Positions 24,026 to 39,000 of a stretch of 64,000 nt of DNA are shown here, piece after piece. Source of the DNA: Sinohyriopsis cumingii. Its lineage: Eukaryota > Mollusca > Bivalvia > Unionida > Unionidae. The stretch is taken from NCBI GenBank assembly GCA_028554795.2, contig CM068828.1, positions 12,234,314-12,298,313 on the forward strand, read 5' to 3'. A program made the translations under genes and the position numbers. Position 1 is the stretch's first letter, and each line of letters opens with the position of its first letter. The notes below the pieces were generated by a model, which was not told where the DNA came from, did not search any database, and saw only the letters and a list, made by a program, of their open reading frames with translations.

Positions 24026-27000
24026 CTGGAAATGAAATTACAAGAAACTTTTAGTGTTCAAAATATTTCCTGTCATTTTAAAAACAATGGTCACTGAAAG
24101 CAACATTTTTTTCCTGAGAAATAACTGAAAGAAACTTTGCATAATGCTTAAGTCAAACAGCTGGAAATAGGATTTTTCTCATTTAAAAAAAATAAATAAA
24201 AAAATTTCATATATTAAAAATAGATGAGTATCAATGATTTTGAAGACATGTGCTAGCCATGAAATTCTGTGGAAATGAATCTTTGAACATATCCATAACA
24301 AAGTGTTACTTGTAAACATGAATCCCCTTTCCAAATTTAAAGTAGTTGGCAGTACACAGACCATTATGGAAGGCTGATGCTACAGCAATGAAGACTGCTC
24401 CGGTGGCCTAGTGGTTAGAGCGTCCGCCTCGGTTGCGGGAGGTCGTGGGTTCGATCCCCGACAGAGTCATACCAAAGACTTACAAAAATGGTACTAACAG
24501 CTGCCTTGCTTGGTGCTCAGCATTAAGAGGTTAGTGTTAGGACTGGTCGGCCTAGTGTCAGTATAATGTGACTGGGTGGGACATCATGCTACATGCCTGC
24601 GGCACGATGCCCCAGTGCTAGACATCACTATAAACTGCCACACTGCAGACATCGTAGTGATATGACTGAAAAATTGTTAAAGCTACGTTAAAAATCCAAA
24701 TCACACACACACACACACACTATCCACAGACTCCAATATATAATTATGGAAGGCTGATGCTACAGCAATGAATGTTAAGTGTCTTGCACAGGGATATGCA
24801 ACAACAGCCAACAACGGCTGGTCTGGACAGGACAGTATTCCCTCAGCCATTGGTTGTGAGGCTAAGCTAATGACTGACCCATCATATTAAGGAAAGAAAT
24901 AATATTCTAATAATATACGACTCATTAAAACACATAAATATACAAAGTTTCATCAATGAAGTCCAATTAGTCAAGATGTAATATGGTTAAAGATACAGAA
25001 GATGTAATAAACAAAGAGCCGAAAATACACAATTCACTCGAGCATGAAAATATGGTCACAAGTGAGTTACTTTCTGAGAGACACGTCTTTATAAAAAATT
25101 ATCACATGTGGTTATAATAGGGTCCAAGATTCTGACTGTGTGATAAAAAGCTGAAAATAGAAGTAACTCATGCATGAAAATCTGGTCACAGTGACAAAGT
25201 TTTGTAGTTCTACGATTTTTGTTGTTCACAATCACATATGCAAATTGATAAGTTGATTGTTTTCTTTTTGAGTTTCTATTTTTATTCCGATTTATTAAAT
25301 CAATATAAGGCACACTCATGATTTAAACATGAAATATGTTTTTTGTGAAGAAAGTAGTGTACTACAAACATGGTTGGCTTCTTGTAAAATGAACCTGAAC
25401 TTTCAGGCATTCATGTACTGGCATATGGAAATTAGTGTGGAATAGAAACTAAGCGAAATGATGAACCAACAGGAGGTAATTAAAATATTTTAGTTTTTTT
25501 TATCATTCGATATGAAAGCAGCACTCTGATGCCATTTATGAGAGTAACTGTCTTTTTGGAAAGGGGAAAATGTATTCCTGCATCTTTAAAACTGGTATTA
25601 TTACATATCTAAATCAGTAAAACTGGTATACTTTAAACATTTCATGAATACTGAATAGAAACTTTGTAAAGAGTTGAAGTTCCTCATGTTGCAAAGGACA
25701 TCTTTTTGCCTACTGGACTGGGAAAACCAATGACCAGCAGCCTGATTAACATATTAACCCCTGGTGACGAGTTTACGTGGCAGGAGGTAGTAGCCTACTG
25801 CCGAGCTCTGTAGCGTCAAGGTCATGTATGATACACTAAAGTGGGTGGTATTATAGTAAGGTAGACATGCAGCTCTACAATGATACCAAATAATCTGGAA
25901 TTTCTAGTTGTACTACAAAATACAGAGGGAAAAAGCTCATTTTTTGGACCCGATTTTTTTCCACCCAAAATTCGCCCATGGTCGTAATCTAATTTTGTGT
26001 CCTGATTTTAGACTTTTTGGTTTCAGATCTAAGGCAGACTGGTATGAACTGCAAACGGACAGATGAACCTTTGCAAAAGTAGGATAAGATGGGCATGTGG
26101 AATAAAGAGTGGTCTCGATATGAAACAAATGGGTCCGTTAAGCAAAAAAAAAAAAAAAACTCCAACTTATACCCTTCTGCTCAAGCACGAGCCAAATAGC
26201 CAATGAAAAACGATGTTTCTAACACAACTAGGCATCATGTTACTGGAAGATCACCTGGAAGTTGATGTAATAGGATGTATTCAGAAATAGCTTTCAAAAT
26301 GTGTTTCCTACTCGAATTTCAGGCGAAAACGATAAAAACCTCCAGGGGTTAATGTGTTAAGCAACATACCCCGTTGGCAATGAAAGTGATCAGCAGACCA
26401 CTGGAATATCTCATGCAAGGATTCAATTTTGACTGCTTTGTAACCTTTACATTCTATTTGAAACCAGACAGGGATCAATATACATAACCAACCATCTTGG
26501 CAAGACATGTTTTGTGTCCTTCTATAAGACCAGAAATAACAAAATCTGAAAAGTACAGCAGCTACAGGTGTGCATGCTATGTGGGATATGGGAAAATATT
26601 CAGAACCTATACAACAGCGAAACAACAGTGCAGTGATGACGACAATGATAATGACTGCAACTTGAATATACTTCCAATATCAACAAAAAGGACATTTCTC
26701 AATCCTGTAATCCAAGTTTACCAAGTGCGAAATAACATTAATAAGAAATCCACCCTGAACTTATTCTTCTAACATTTTCAGATCTCTTGCAATATTACCA
26801 ATTTTTTAATAGTATGGCACAATATGCAGCATTTGATGCTAAACTCATTTTTTATAGACAGATGATTAGTGGTGTGAACTAACAATCATACTGATAGTTA
26901 AAACAAACTGCATCAATATGCAAAGGGTTTTGAAAAGCTGCATTGTCTCTGAAATAAAATAAAACTATCTTTTTAATGTTACTCGTAGTTATTTTTGTTA

Positions 27001-30000
27001 GTTTCAGGATAAATCTACTTAAACTGTATCCACTAAAAAACATAAATAATAACCTATGCCATACTTTTCAGGGAGGAAAGACACTGAGCTCAAATATACA
27101 CAACAGTGATAACAGACAGTTCTAGCACACAAGGAACTAATTCCCACCTAGTTGGCTACAACTGGACACTCATAGACTCTATTACAAACATGGGACTAAT
27201 TCTACAAGCACACAAGTTTAATTCACATAAAGTAGGCCTCAATCTTACACACAGGGAATAAACTCTGTGGGGAAAGTAATTTCTAATTGTAAGCTATAGC
27301 ATACATACAAGTGGATTCAATATTACACAAAAATGGGCAAAACCCTACAAAAATGTAAGTTTAATTAATACAAATTTAGGCTCAATTTACACACAAAAGC
27401 AAAATGGGCTTAATCCTATAATCCAGTTTGATAACATGATTTTCCTCCCATAAAGAACAGCTGCAGATTTATCATTCTTGCAACGCGTGTTCATCAGCCA
27501 CTTCTGGGGAGCAAAGTAACTTTTAAATCTGACAAAGTTTATACCAGCATATCTAGAAAAATGCTTCCACACCATCATGATAGTAAAAGACAAAACTCTG
27601 TAACAACTTATATCCTTTTATAAAACTATAAATTATCAAACATACTTAAATGCATATTCAAATGGAGTTTGCTCAATGGCCTTAAACATTCTTGGTTGCT
27701 ATGACACAGAATGAAAACTTTTCTTAGTTTTTCTGGCTGTATCCAGGATGATTTAATATTCTTTATACAAGACCAAAACACATAATTCAAATATTCTTTT
27801 CAGTATTAATGTACATATATGTAAATGAATAATATTTAAATGGAGCTGGAATTACAAGCAGACATAAATGACTTCTGCATTTTACATGCTTCAAATTAAG
27901 TGTCATGATAGTCTGCGAAGTCAAAAATCATGGGCCTATGACAATACAGTTAATATTATGCATAAAAAGTAACATAATAATGTTAAATCTGTATAATTCA
28001 ATAACTGTACAGTAAATCAATAAATGTCTTTTAGATTTAATCTTAATTAAATTATCTGCTATGATTGTGGTTGTTTCAAATTCCATGAGCAGTCGAGCTC
28101 TTTTGTATCTTATTTATCAAGTTGTTAGTGTTTAAAGTTAATTTTTTATGTATTTTACAATATATTAACTTCTTACCATGATGGACTTTCTACAATACAA
28201 AATTTGCCTTTCAATATTCACTAGCAAAATACAGCATCTTTCTGAAATTCTTTAATTTACATATTTTCCCTCAGATCCTAGGAAGCAGTAATGTCTCTTT
28301 TTTTCACTTGAATTTGGTACACAAACCATTTCTGGGGATTGCTCCCCAGAGAAGGCAATTTATAACTATAGACAGTGAGCATGTAAAGGAATGTAATTTC
28401 AAGATGCACTTACCAAACTGGACTACACACAAGGGATAAAATATTTATATGTACAATTCACGACACATAAGGGCAACTTAACTTGTACATATGGGATTTA
28501 ATCCAACACAATTAGGGTTATAACTTTCTAAAATTAGGACCTAAAGTACACACACACAAATGCTAAATCTAAACCCTTTCAACTCAAACCTTGTCCTACC
28601 CAAACTTACTTTCTGTAATCCAAGAAGCATGAAAAAATTAGTAACAGTTAAATGAAAATTAACATTTACAGCTTTCAATGATCTTAACATCGCACACTTG
28701 ACGTTACTACAAAAACATTTACTCTCATGGATATTATGCTCTTTTTGGTTTTGCAAACAAGAGACCCTCGATGGAACTCGGTCTTTCCTGCAGAAAAAAA
28801 TTTGTATGAATTTCCTGCCTGTACCTTTACTATATGCCTATTATTTACTAGAGCTTGGTAGCACACAAAAATATGGAGTGCTGTATTTCTGAATGTACAG
28901 CGACACATGCCATGGTATATTGCAATTATATTAGGAACCAACAATTTAATGTTCTGAGGCAGGTGCCAAATTTCTGTCTGTTATAGCTGGAAAAAATACC
29001 TTTCCCTGACTGATAGAAAACTAAAACAATATTATATCTATAATACCCCCTAAAAAATTAAATGGTAAGTACCTTAGTGCAGATCAATTTGATATGATAA
29101 TTATTGTATATGTTGCAATCTAAAAATAATAACTAAGTGAGATGATTAAACATGCACTATAATTGGCACCCTGTGCAAGGCATTGTGCAGACATTAGTAA
29201 GCTTGTTGATAAATATAGGAAGTGCTGATGCTGAAGCCTACCGATTTACTAGCCACTCTAAAACAGGCATGGAAACTTTGAGTGGGATGGCAAAACCCAG
29301 GCAATATATTTATCAGAAAGGAACAATAAACATAAAACACACACAACAAATGACAATTAGGTAAACTTCAAACAAACAACTGCTCTTCCGAAAATCTTAC
29401 GATGATTTGCAGTCACAGAGAGGTATATAATGTTTAACACACTAACATATGCTAGTAAAAAAAACAACATAAAATGACATCTTTGTATTTTGTTTTAATC
29501 CCAAAAAATGTAAAATGTTGTATTTGGCCTTAATATCTTTCACAACCTATTCAACCACCATGTTGTTATGTGTGACACTTGCCAAATATGTGATTAAAGT
29601 ATCATTAAAATAATTATATTTGTTTTATTGAAAATAAACAAATACCACTGCTTGTAACAAAATGTTTTGGATTTTTATTTTGTCATGAAAAATGAAAACA
29701 TGTTATTAATTACCATGAAATTCTTAACAGGGTTACTTGGAATTGGAATACATTCTTTACTCATGAAAACTACCCAAGTACTGATACATACCACCAGAAA
29801 CAATATCACAGTAAACCGGTATGCTGGTAATAACGCAAACATCTAGTATTTAAATTATCTAAGGTATTCTTGACAAAATCCAACATATCAAATTTGGTGA
29901 CAAAAATATTTTTTTAAAGTATGTCTGACTTAACATATTCACGAAATAAGTGCAGCACACAAATCTTTGTCACAACCTTAAACACTGAGCATGATATCAT

Positions 30001-33000
30001 CTTGTCTCAAAAACTGCCATGAAATGCAAGACAAATTTTGATTTCATCTATGTTTTTAAAACAGTGAACTAGCAAATTCTTTTGAGATATCCACAAAAAT
30101 GGCTTTGATAAAAAAATCCATCCATTTGTTTGTGCTGTCATGCCCCCAAAACAACACACCATAGTGTTGATTAGCTCAGTGAAGTAAAAGCAATGCAAGC
30201 AGTGAGTGACCTCTCACTTGACTCCAATGTCAAGCAGGCTGGTTTTTCAAACTTATTTACAATTGTATGGACATGGTGGTGGTCAGATCAATAACTTATT
30301 GCAAGAGGCATTTAGTGAAAACCCCATGTCAGTGCCATCATTCCTTTATAAGGAGTCACAAGATGTTTAGTTGTCATGTTGGAAATTAGATCACCACCAT
30401 TTTTATACTGTACTAGCTACACAAAATTACTGGCCACCAACCTGACTCACTTTGGAGACAAGCTCACCACCATTTTTATACTGTACCAGATAAGCAAAAT
30501 TACTGGCCACCAACCTGAGTCACTTTGGAGACTAGATCACCACCATTTTTATACAGTACCAGCTAAGCAAAATTACTGGCCACCAAGCTGAGTCACTTTG
30601 GAGACTAGATCAGCAGCATTTTAATATATGCAAATAGGTCATTCAAACATGGATGTTAGGCAGTAGTGACCTAGAACTGTCCTGTAATACTCCCCATGAA
30701 CATAAAGTTGAGTAGATCATTGTATGAGTATGCCTAAAACCTGCAATGAATTCAATACTATTTGTGTGGTACCAATTAGTACGCATTTGACAGTCATTAC
30801 AAACCACATATATAAAACATGACTGAAAATGATACACCTAACCAGATAACCTCTTTCCCAAGCCACAAAATCAAGTACCAATGATAATGTGGTTTTTATT
30901 TTGCAAAACCACAAAAACTGGTATCCTTGAAATTTATTTCAAGATATAAGTGTGATTATCAACCAAAATATATACAGCTTCACAATCATATAAACACTCA
31001 TGATTTAACCACTGAATCAACTCAAATTCCAACATTTTACTTGTTCAGTTTTTGGATAGGAGCCAATCATACAATGCATATAAGAATTTTTTTGTTCAGC
31101 ATGAGTCTGAGTATGTGAATGTTTTTCACACATCTAGGCAGAGCTGAAAGGAAGCTAGCCAAGATCCCAAATGTATGAGATCACTCACCTGACAGCCTAA
31201 GATATGAACAGTAGGCAAAGAAAACTGTTGTACTAAGATGCTTTCAATCAAATTAAGCATAATGCTGGTGACTGCACATGTTGTTTCAAGGTGTTTTCAT
31301 CCATATCACATCAGCATCACTGTCCAATATTTAATGGCCTTTATGCCAGGATGCTTTGGGCATTTTTCATGATGAAGTTGTATAAATGTTTTTATTTTAA
31401 GTAACTGTAGCCATATTTGATAGTGAAATCACAATCAATTGTATGAATTTCAGCAGCGTTCAAGCTGTCAAGTATGGCCACAGTCTGCAGAGTAGTTTTT
31501 AAAAAGTTGTTTCTACTGTCAATAATAGCAGTCACAATTTATGGTGGATCACCATCATTTTGTACAAATCGGAAAGACCTTTGTGTCCGGACGCACTCAA
31601 AGTTTTGTCAAACTATGTTGAGTGGTTTATGAGATGTCATTTTAAGATTTTCTATTATTAGCAATCGATGTAGTAACTAATGGTGATCAGCAACAGTTGT
31701 ACAAAACTTGAAAACCCTTCATCCCAAGATGCTGTTTTTCATCAAGTTCTGTCGAATAATTTTTCTATTTTTAGTAATGACAGCCATATTTGACAATGAT
31801 TGACATGATTTGTACAAATGAAAGCCTTTAAGCTAGGAGACTGTTTGCAATATTTGATAAATTCTGTTGATGTGATTCAAAGAAGTCATTTTGAGGGTTT
31901 TCAACTTTGTATGGCCATAAGTCCGTTATGTAAAGATACTTTCTACTAATTTTAGTCAACTTCCTGTGTTTTTTTTTTAAAACAAGAAGTTCCATGACTT
32001 TTCTAGTTTTGTTAATAGCTGCAGCCAGATCTGATACCGAATCAGCAGCATCTGTGTAAAATGTAAGTTCTTCTGGACAGGATGTTTTTTGTTAACGTTT
32101 TGTCAAAATCTCTTGAGCAGTTCTCAAGAAATGTAGCTTTGGAGAGGGGATGGGGTAAAACCAATTTTAATGACAGCTCTATAGAACTTTATAACTGACG
32201 GTGAATACCTGTTGTTCTCAAACCAGAACAAGAGGAAATTGGCAACACAAGTTACTGAGGGACCGATAGAACCAATGGTTTGGCATCATCAACACTGAAT
32301 GAAGATCTCCTGGCCTGAGAGATGCAACTGGCAAATCAGCGCTGAAATCTCTGAGATAGCCCAAGCATTAAGGTGGAGTCCTGGGTTGACATATCAACAG
32401 GCAAAGATCACTGAATTACAATTGTTGGGGTCACAGTGGGCTATGAGAATAATATAAGCAGTGAAGTTCTGAATTTTGTTTAGAACCTGGGGTAGCAAAT
32501 CAGAATGGTCATAAGGGTTATGCGAACAGATGATCCCACTAGAAGCTGAATGCATCCACTGCCCATGCTCTCTGGCCTGGCACTGGAGAGACATAATAGG
32601 GAAGTCTTGTTGCTGAGCCTGGTGAGAGAGAAGTCCATCAGAGGCATTCCCCACAGTGAGGATAGGGATTTTGTAATGGAGCAGTGAAGAGAACATTCTT
32701 TGAGCACTGTTTCTCCTGACATGACCAGATTGTCCAATAAAACATTCTTCCTCCCTGGAATGTTGAAATCTTGGAGAACATGTTTTCCAAGGAATCCAAG
32801 CTGAGAAGCAGCCAACATGGGGAGCTGTGCTTTCTGCTCAATAGTTTTTGTTTTTTAATGTGAAGACATGCCTAGACTCCAGTTGAAATACCCACTTCAG
32901 ATGCATGCATCCAACAAGTGAGGATTAATGGGCCACTTCATGGAATGTACCTGGTAAATCTAAGCAGACAGGTCACAAGAGAGAGGGAGAAACAGACCAC

Positions 33001-36000
33001 CCCTTGTGATATTTCCTCAATTGTAGAGGAACAAGAAGAAAACATGAGATATGGTTGTATTTGAGACCCAGATATCTTTTCCAAAATGGAAAGGATCTTC
33101 TTGGACTGAGCCAGATGGTTTTAGTCACCAGTCTGCAGGTAATATGTGGCAAACTTAAATTCCCACCTTATTGGAGGACTGTATCACCTCCTCCTCCTCC
33201 ACCAGCTGGAGAGAAAGACAGAGAGACAGGAAGTTATAGTGACTTGGATTTAAGATCAAAGCTTAGAATGCTGGAGCATAGCAATTGTAACACTGTCTAC
33301 TATAATGCCCCTCTGAATAATTCACTATTCCAACAAAATCAAATACTAGACTCCTTTGGCATCAAAGAATCCAAGAAAAGACTGAAATGGCTCTTAAAAA
33401 AATTAAATTAGCTACCATATAGTTTCTTTTTCATCAAATATGATCTCTTAAAATTTTCTGAAATAAAACTGATTTTGTTCTTATTTTATTTTCACAATCA
33501 TTAATTACTAAATTTATGCATAAGAACATTAGGACTGCATTTTCAACTCAATACTCAGTAAAAACAATCAAAACCAAGAACAAACTGTTGCCACCAGTCT
33601 TTGAAAAGTGATATATTTTTCTATCTCTTTTCCAATATGAAGGGCAAAACAATTCATTAAGACTACTGATAATGCAATGAAATCCATCAACAGTGTGGTT
33701 CTCATTGCTGATGTATATCTTAATATTTTTGCACTAATATATGTAATGTTTACTTTTGCACACTATTTACAGACACCAACATTTTTGCCAAAATAAAAAG
33801 ACAAGAAGCTAAACCAATATTTCTTTTAAAAACCAGAAGAATGGCTTTCTTTTCATTGTTACAACAAGTGCTTGTTGAAAATTGAGAACCACGCCTCACT
33901 ATTCAATTGGGGGAGTGACCATTTTATTCTAAGTATGCTAATTGCCAGTTTAAGAGGATCAGAAGAATGTTACCCTTTATTAAAAGGGACAAGCATTTTT
34001 AAAGTTCAAGCCCTCAGCACAAAAGAGACACTTGACATTTCCATTCTGGATAATAGTAAACCTACACCCAACAACATACAAAATCACATACATGTTAGTA
34101 TGACCACCTGTTGAACACAACACATCTTTACTGAGCGCAATCTATGTGTCACAAGAAGTGTTTTTTTAGTGAAAACCCTACTTACATATGACCATCTGTT
34201 GACCCTACTTACATATGACCATCTGTTGACCCTACTTACATATGACCATCTGTTAACCCTACTTATATATGACCATCTGTTAACCCTATTTACATATGAC
34301 CATCTGTTGACCCTACTTACATATGACCATCTGTTAACCCTACTTACACATGACCATCTGTTGACCCTACTTAAATATGACCATCTGTTAACTCTACTTA
34401 CATATGACCATCTGTTGACCCTACTTACATATGACCATCTGTTAACTCTACTTACATATGACCATCTGCTAACCCTACTTACATATAACCATCTGCTAAC
34501 CCTACTTACCTATGACCATCCGTTCAAAATAAGAGGCAACAAGTTTTTCAAGATGGGCACCATTTTCATCTGGGAACAACTACATACCAAACAAACCTTT
34601 TGGTCAAAACCCAATGTTCATATGATAAACATGTTCAAAAGGAGTGTGGACAATATTTCAAGATGGCCATATTTGTTGTCTTGGTGACACCATTTTTGAG
34701 ACCATAAAGACCTGAACTGAATGTGTTCATAAAGTTTACTAGCAATCATCAGAGAACATTGGTAGAAGCAGTGACATGAGCTAATGGACATACATCAGAC
34801 AACAGGTCTTTTGATCTTGTCTTCAACATCACAAAACAAACTGCATATATGGCACATATCAATTATATACACCATACAACTTCTAATCATGCTAATTTTA
34901 ATTTACATATACTGATTTTTTTAGATTTATTAAGTATTTGCAATGAAGACAAAAATATGGCAACTTCTGAAAAAATTACAAAAACCAATTCTTGTAGTAA
35001 ATTATGTTTCTCTGAGAATACTTGTCCAATCACATTAACATTATGAAAAAGCTCTGCAACTTCTCAAATCCAGCAATTGTGGAAGATGAACAGAAAAAAA
35101 TCACCCCAACCCTTCCCCTTACACCGACCCCCATAACTACCAGGTGGCTTTATTGTTGCTTACTTGTTTTTGCTTACGTAATACCTAAATGAGGATACTG
35201 GGAGGTGTGGAAGGGTTTAACATTAATATGATGAAGCAAGTATTCTTGAAGAACATAATTTACCAATTTGCATTCGCCGCTGAATAAATTTTCCAATCAC
35301 ATTAATGTTTGGAGGATGGGTAATAGGAGGAGGCAATAATGAACATCCAACTTCTACCATGGTCACCTTTTGAGGAAATAAGGATTATTTCATACATGAT
35401 GGTAAACCGTGCTCGTAATATCAACAGGACAACTTGCTGAAATCTAGTCCTTGTTGGAAATCACCACTGAGCCCAATAATCCCTGCCACATTCAACTGGA
35501 AGAGGTAAATAAGGCTGAGGTTTGTAAAAAAACATTACATGCCATGTTGACAAAATGATGGGGTGGAGCGAGGTCCAAAAAGTCAAAAATGATCACAAAC
35601 CTTAATAGACTGAACAGAGAAAGAAGATCATTTATGTCCTTGACCAAAGATAAATTTACCATGTATTTTTGGGAGAATGTCATCACTGTATGAACTTAAC
35701 TGGTTGAGAGATTACACAGCTGATATCTTTGTAAGAATCCATGAGCTGATACTGAGGACAAATGGGTAAGCATGAAATTGGTAAATGGTTTATTGGAAAC
35801 CAACCTGAACATGCATGAGGATGTGTGTACAGGGATGTGAGTCAAGACTTAACTGACCTTAAATTTATCCATTTTTATTGAAATCTGACTAATCCTGTAC
35901 ATGTTGGGTCAGATGAGATCCATGACAGGTCTGAAATTTCTGTTGGTTTTGGATACTAGAAACAGTCGGGAGTAAAATCTTGGAGAGTATGGCTTGTGAA

Positions 36001-39000
36001 CTATCTCCATTGCCTGCTTGTCAATAAGAGCCCCTTCTGTAAAAGTCCTGCCTTCTGAAGACCAAATGTCAAGTTCCTCACAGAAGATGAAGATAAAACT
36101 GTAGTGGATTTGGATAAATGAAATTTAAAACTCCTCAGCTTGGATTACCCATTCTTTCTTGGAAAGTTGTCTGCAGGTGGTCATAGTAGCAAGTCAATGT
36201 CAACTGTTTGAAGGCTTGAGGAAGGTGTCAACTGTTAGAAGGCTTGAGGAAGGTGTCAACTGTTAGAAGGCTTGAGGAAGGTGTCAGCTGTTTGAAGGCT
36301 TAAGGAAGGAGAAGCACTTTATCCTTTCCACTGTACTAGACTGTCTCTAGAATTGAGGGACTTCTGCCATCTGAAGTTGGATTTAGGATTATCTTGTTTC
36401 CTTTGCACTTTATTCCCTGCACTCACTGAAGGGATTGTCCTCCTTGGGTATTCTGTCAACATCATCAGTCCCTTTGTATCGTTTGGTATCTCCCCAATGT
36501 ATAAGCTGCATAGATTTGAAATGTCATTTGCATCGGTGGCTGGGCAAATGCCAAGGTTAATCTTGCTGGTAAAAAATCCTGGAAAATGGGTTAAATGGTC
36601 AGCTCGGCTATTGCCGAACAGATGGTCCAGTTACTAGCTTGCTTGTCAGCTCCACTCTAGGCTGGACGGACAGCCCAGCTGTGGGCTGTATGCAGACTTT
36701 TCAACCTAACAAGTCCTCAATATTTTTCTGCAAGTGAGAAAAATTTTCAGTAAGGTGTACCAAAATATCATGTACTGCCATTGTTAAGTTGGAAAACAGG
36801 CATTTAAAAAGTTTACAAGTGTGATCAGGGACTGATGCATGAAAGGTAAACAATATGTTCAAAAAGTTTATAAATTACACTCAGAACTTAAGTAACCTCC
36901 AGGACAGTTACACAAACTACAGCTCCAAATCCCATGAAGTGCAATGGCTTCTTGCTATCTCTCAACTTGACTTTCGGCTTTTTTTCTAATCAAATTTCAC
37001 ATGGCGATAGCATTCATCTCTCCTGCCATGTGACATAGTCAGAACAACACATGTCTAATAAACATAACTGTGACTCTTCCTGGGTTTTTTTACACCCAAG
37101 AATCCAAAAATTTCCCTTTTATTTGAAGAGGCTTTATGTCCCTTTCTGCTAGAAGATTTTATTTTATAAGATTCTGTAAGCAACAACTTGATCATGCAGA
37201 TGTTTTGTATGAATACATATGTTCAGTTTAAAGCATCTGGGGTGGTCCTGTAAAGTTAGTCTGGTTCATTGACAAATTTAATCTATTATGAAAACCAGAT
37301 CCAAATTAAACATGGACTAGTCAGTATGGAGATCTATCTGCAACAATTCTATTTTCATAATTATTGTTATTATTCTGTTACGTTCATATTTAAAGGGACA
37401 TTTCCATAAGACTTGCAGTCAAATCACAAGGGCTGGCAGGTCTGTGGATAGCCAGTTCAGTAAATGCCTGGTTGATCTCTATGGTGAAATGAATTGATCA
37501 GCTAAATGGATCCCCCATACGGCTATGCATACCAAGGTGCAGCCAGCTGGTATATGTCATGGCTCTCAGAAGTGACAGGTTCCCAGTCACTGATTGTGGA
37601 GTACAGTCGGACCAAATGGCTGGACTGGCTGGTTGGCAGCCAGAACTGCCTTGACTGATGGCAAAATGGATTATCCATGTTTGAAAAATACCATATGCAC
37701 CTGGAACTGCACACCCTAAATCAGAAGTTACACCCACTGGGTTACCGAAATATGGGAGGATACTCTTCCAATAACTCCAAGCCACTACCAGAGGTTAAAT
37801 AACTTTCTACTGCCTCAACGTACACCAAATTCCTTCTGAAGATATTGCACATACATGCAGTCAGAAGTTGATGAACACTGTACAAGTGCAATACATACCA
37901 TGCATGTCCATGTCAACTTTGGCACATAACGTTGCCATTGTTTAATGAGAAATTACAACAACAAAAAAGAATTAACAACCCAAAAGCATTCACATCTAAC
38001 AAAAAGCACAAAGAAGAACACCGTGCAAGAGAGACAAAACTTGTGCATGTCTTGCCTCTCACATGTAGCATTGTCAATGTTGTTGTTTAACATATGTCAA
38101 TAATGACCCGATTTCAGATACAACAATCCAAAAGTGTTCACATATAGCAATAACAGTGGAAGAACACTATGCAAAGAGACAAATAGGTATGTACTTGACG
38201 ACTTAAAATCTTCCACTTAGCATGTTTTATCATCATTATTTTTCTGCAATGAAAAGAACAAAGAAAAAGAAAATAACAACCCAACATGTTCAACTATAAC
38301 AAAAAACATTCTTCTTCCTTAAACGAGTAAACATAATGCAGCATACACAAATAAACAACCACAACAAGCACTAATGATACCGTCTTGAGCACAATGCCAG
38401 AAAAACAATCAAGTCCACAAAAGCAAATAAATTCATACAAATATCAACACATTTAATAAAATAATGAATGAAATGTGTTGTATCTTTACACTCACTTGTA
38501 TAGTGACTCAGACTTTGTATATTGTATCAACAAAACCAAAAAGCTGGTAAACAACTGCAGCCACCGAGCAATGCTAAGGGGGAAAAATTGGGAAGGGTTT
38601 TTCCCCTTTGCCTATATGGACTATACATAGGAAGACAAATTTTTCGTCTTCCATTGACTGATGAATTTGAGTGGTAGATTTTCCTCCTAAAATTATCATG
38701 ATTGGGAAATCTATTCAAATGAGAAATGTAGCCAATGTCAGACCAGCAAAATATGTCAACAAAGCCCTGAAACATACAGGCAGAAAATCATCTTTAGTAA
38801 AGTGTTCCCTTACCTCTGAAATGGTTGCCTTTTCACATACTGGTCACGTACGAACTCAGATAACTCTTTCTGAGTCCTACCAGAATATCTGAAGCAAAAC
38901 AAAAAAGTTGCAACTCTTATGAACAAATTTCTGAAACAAGGATAAAATGAATGATAAAATACAACAATCTGGCACTTTTCATTGAAATTTACTTTTATGT

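Larger units (their letters stand above)
24026..38813 (-). other. 14.8 kb intron of the FERM gene
   Basis: This is the largest intron in the window, between the FA microexon and the tail exon. It contains a SINE with a 30-bp target duplication, a piggyBac-like MITE, degenerate tandem repeats, two minisatellites and a DIRS-type fossil. In FARP-type genes alternative exons occur in this linker region, but I found no additional exon-like frame here. Confidence 0.75.

Noticed and set aside
24393-24470. Possible functional tRNA gene
   Set aside because: A and B boxes are present, but the sequence continues into the SINE body with a tail and target duplication, and I could not pair an acceptor stem.
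30007-30198. Short minus-strand frame considered as an extra exon between exons f and g
   Set aside because: Exons f and g already join in frame with restored Arg. The frame has no matching phase or domain.
34169-34687. 172-codon plus-strand frame with LLTYDHLLT repeats
   Set aside because: It is a 27-bp minisatellite artefact with no non-repeat coding signal.
37498-37785. 95-codon minus-strand frame with [16 protein letters not shown]
   Set aside because: Suggestive of a retroelement fragment but not assignable. It lies on the wrong side of the reverse-transcriptase fossil and has no exon-like splice sites matching the FERM frame.
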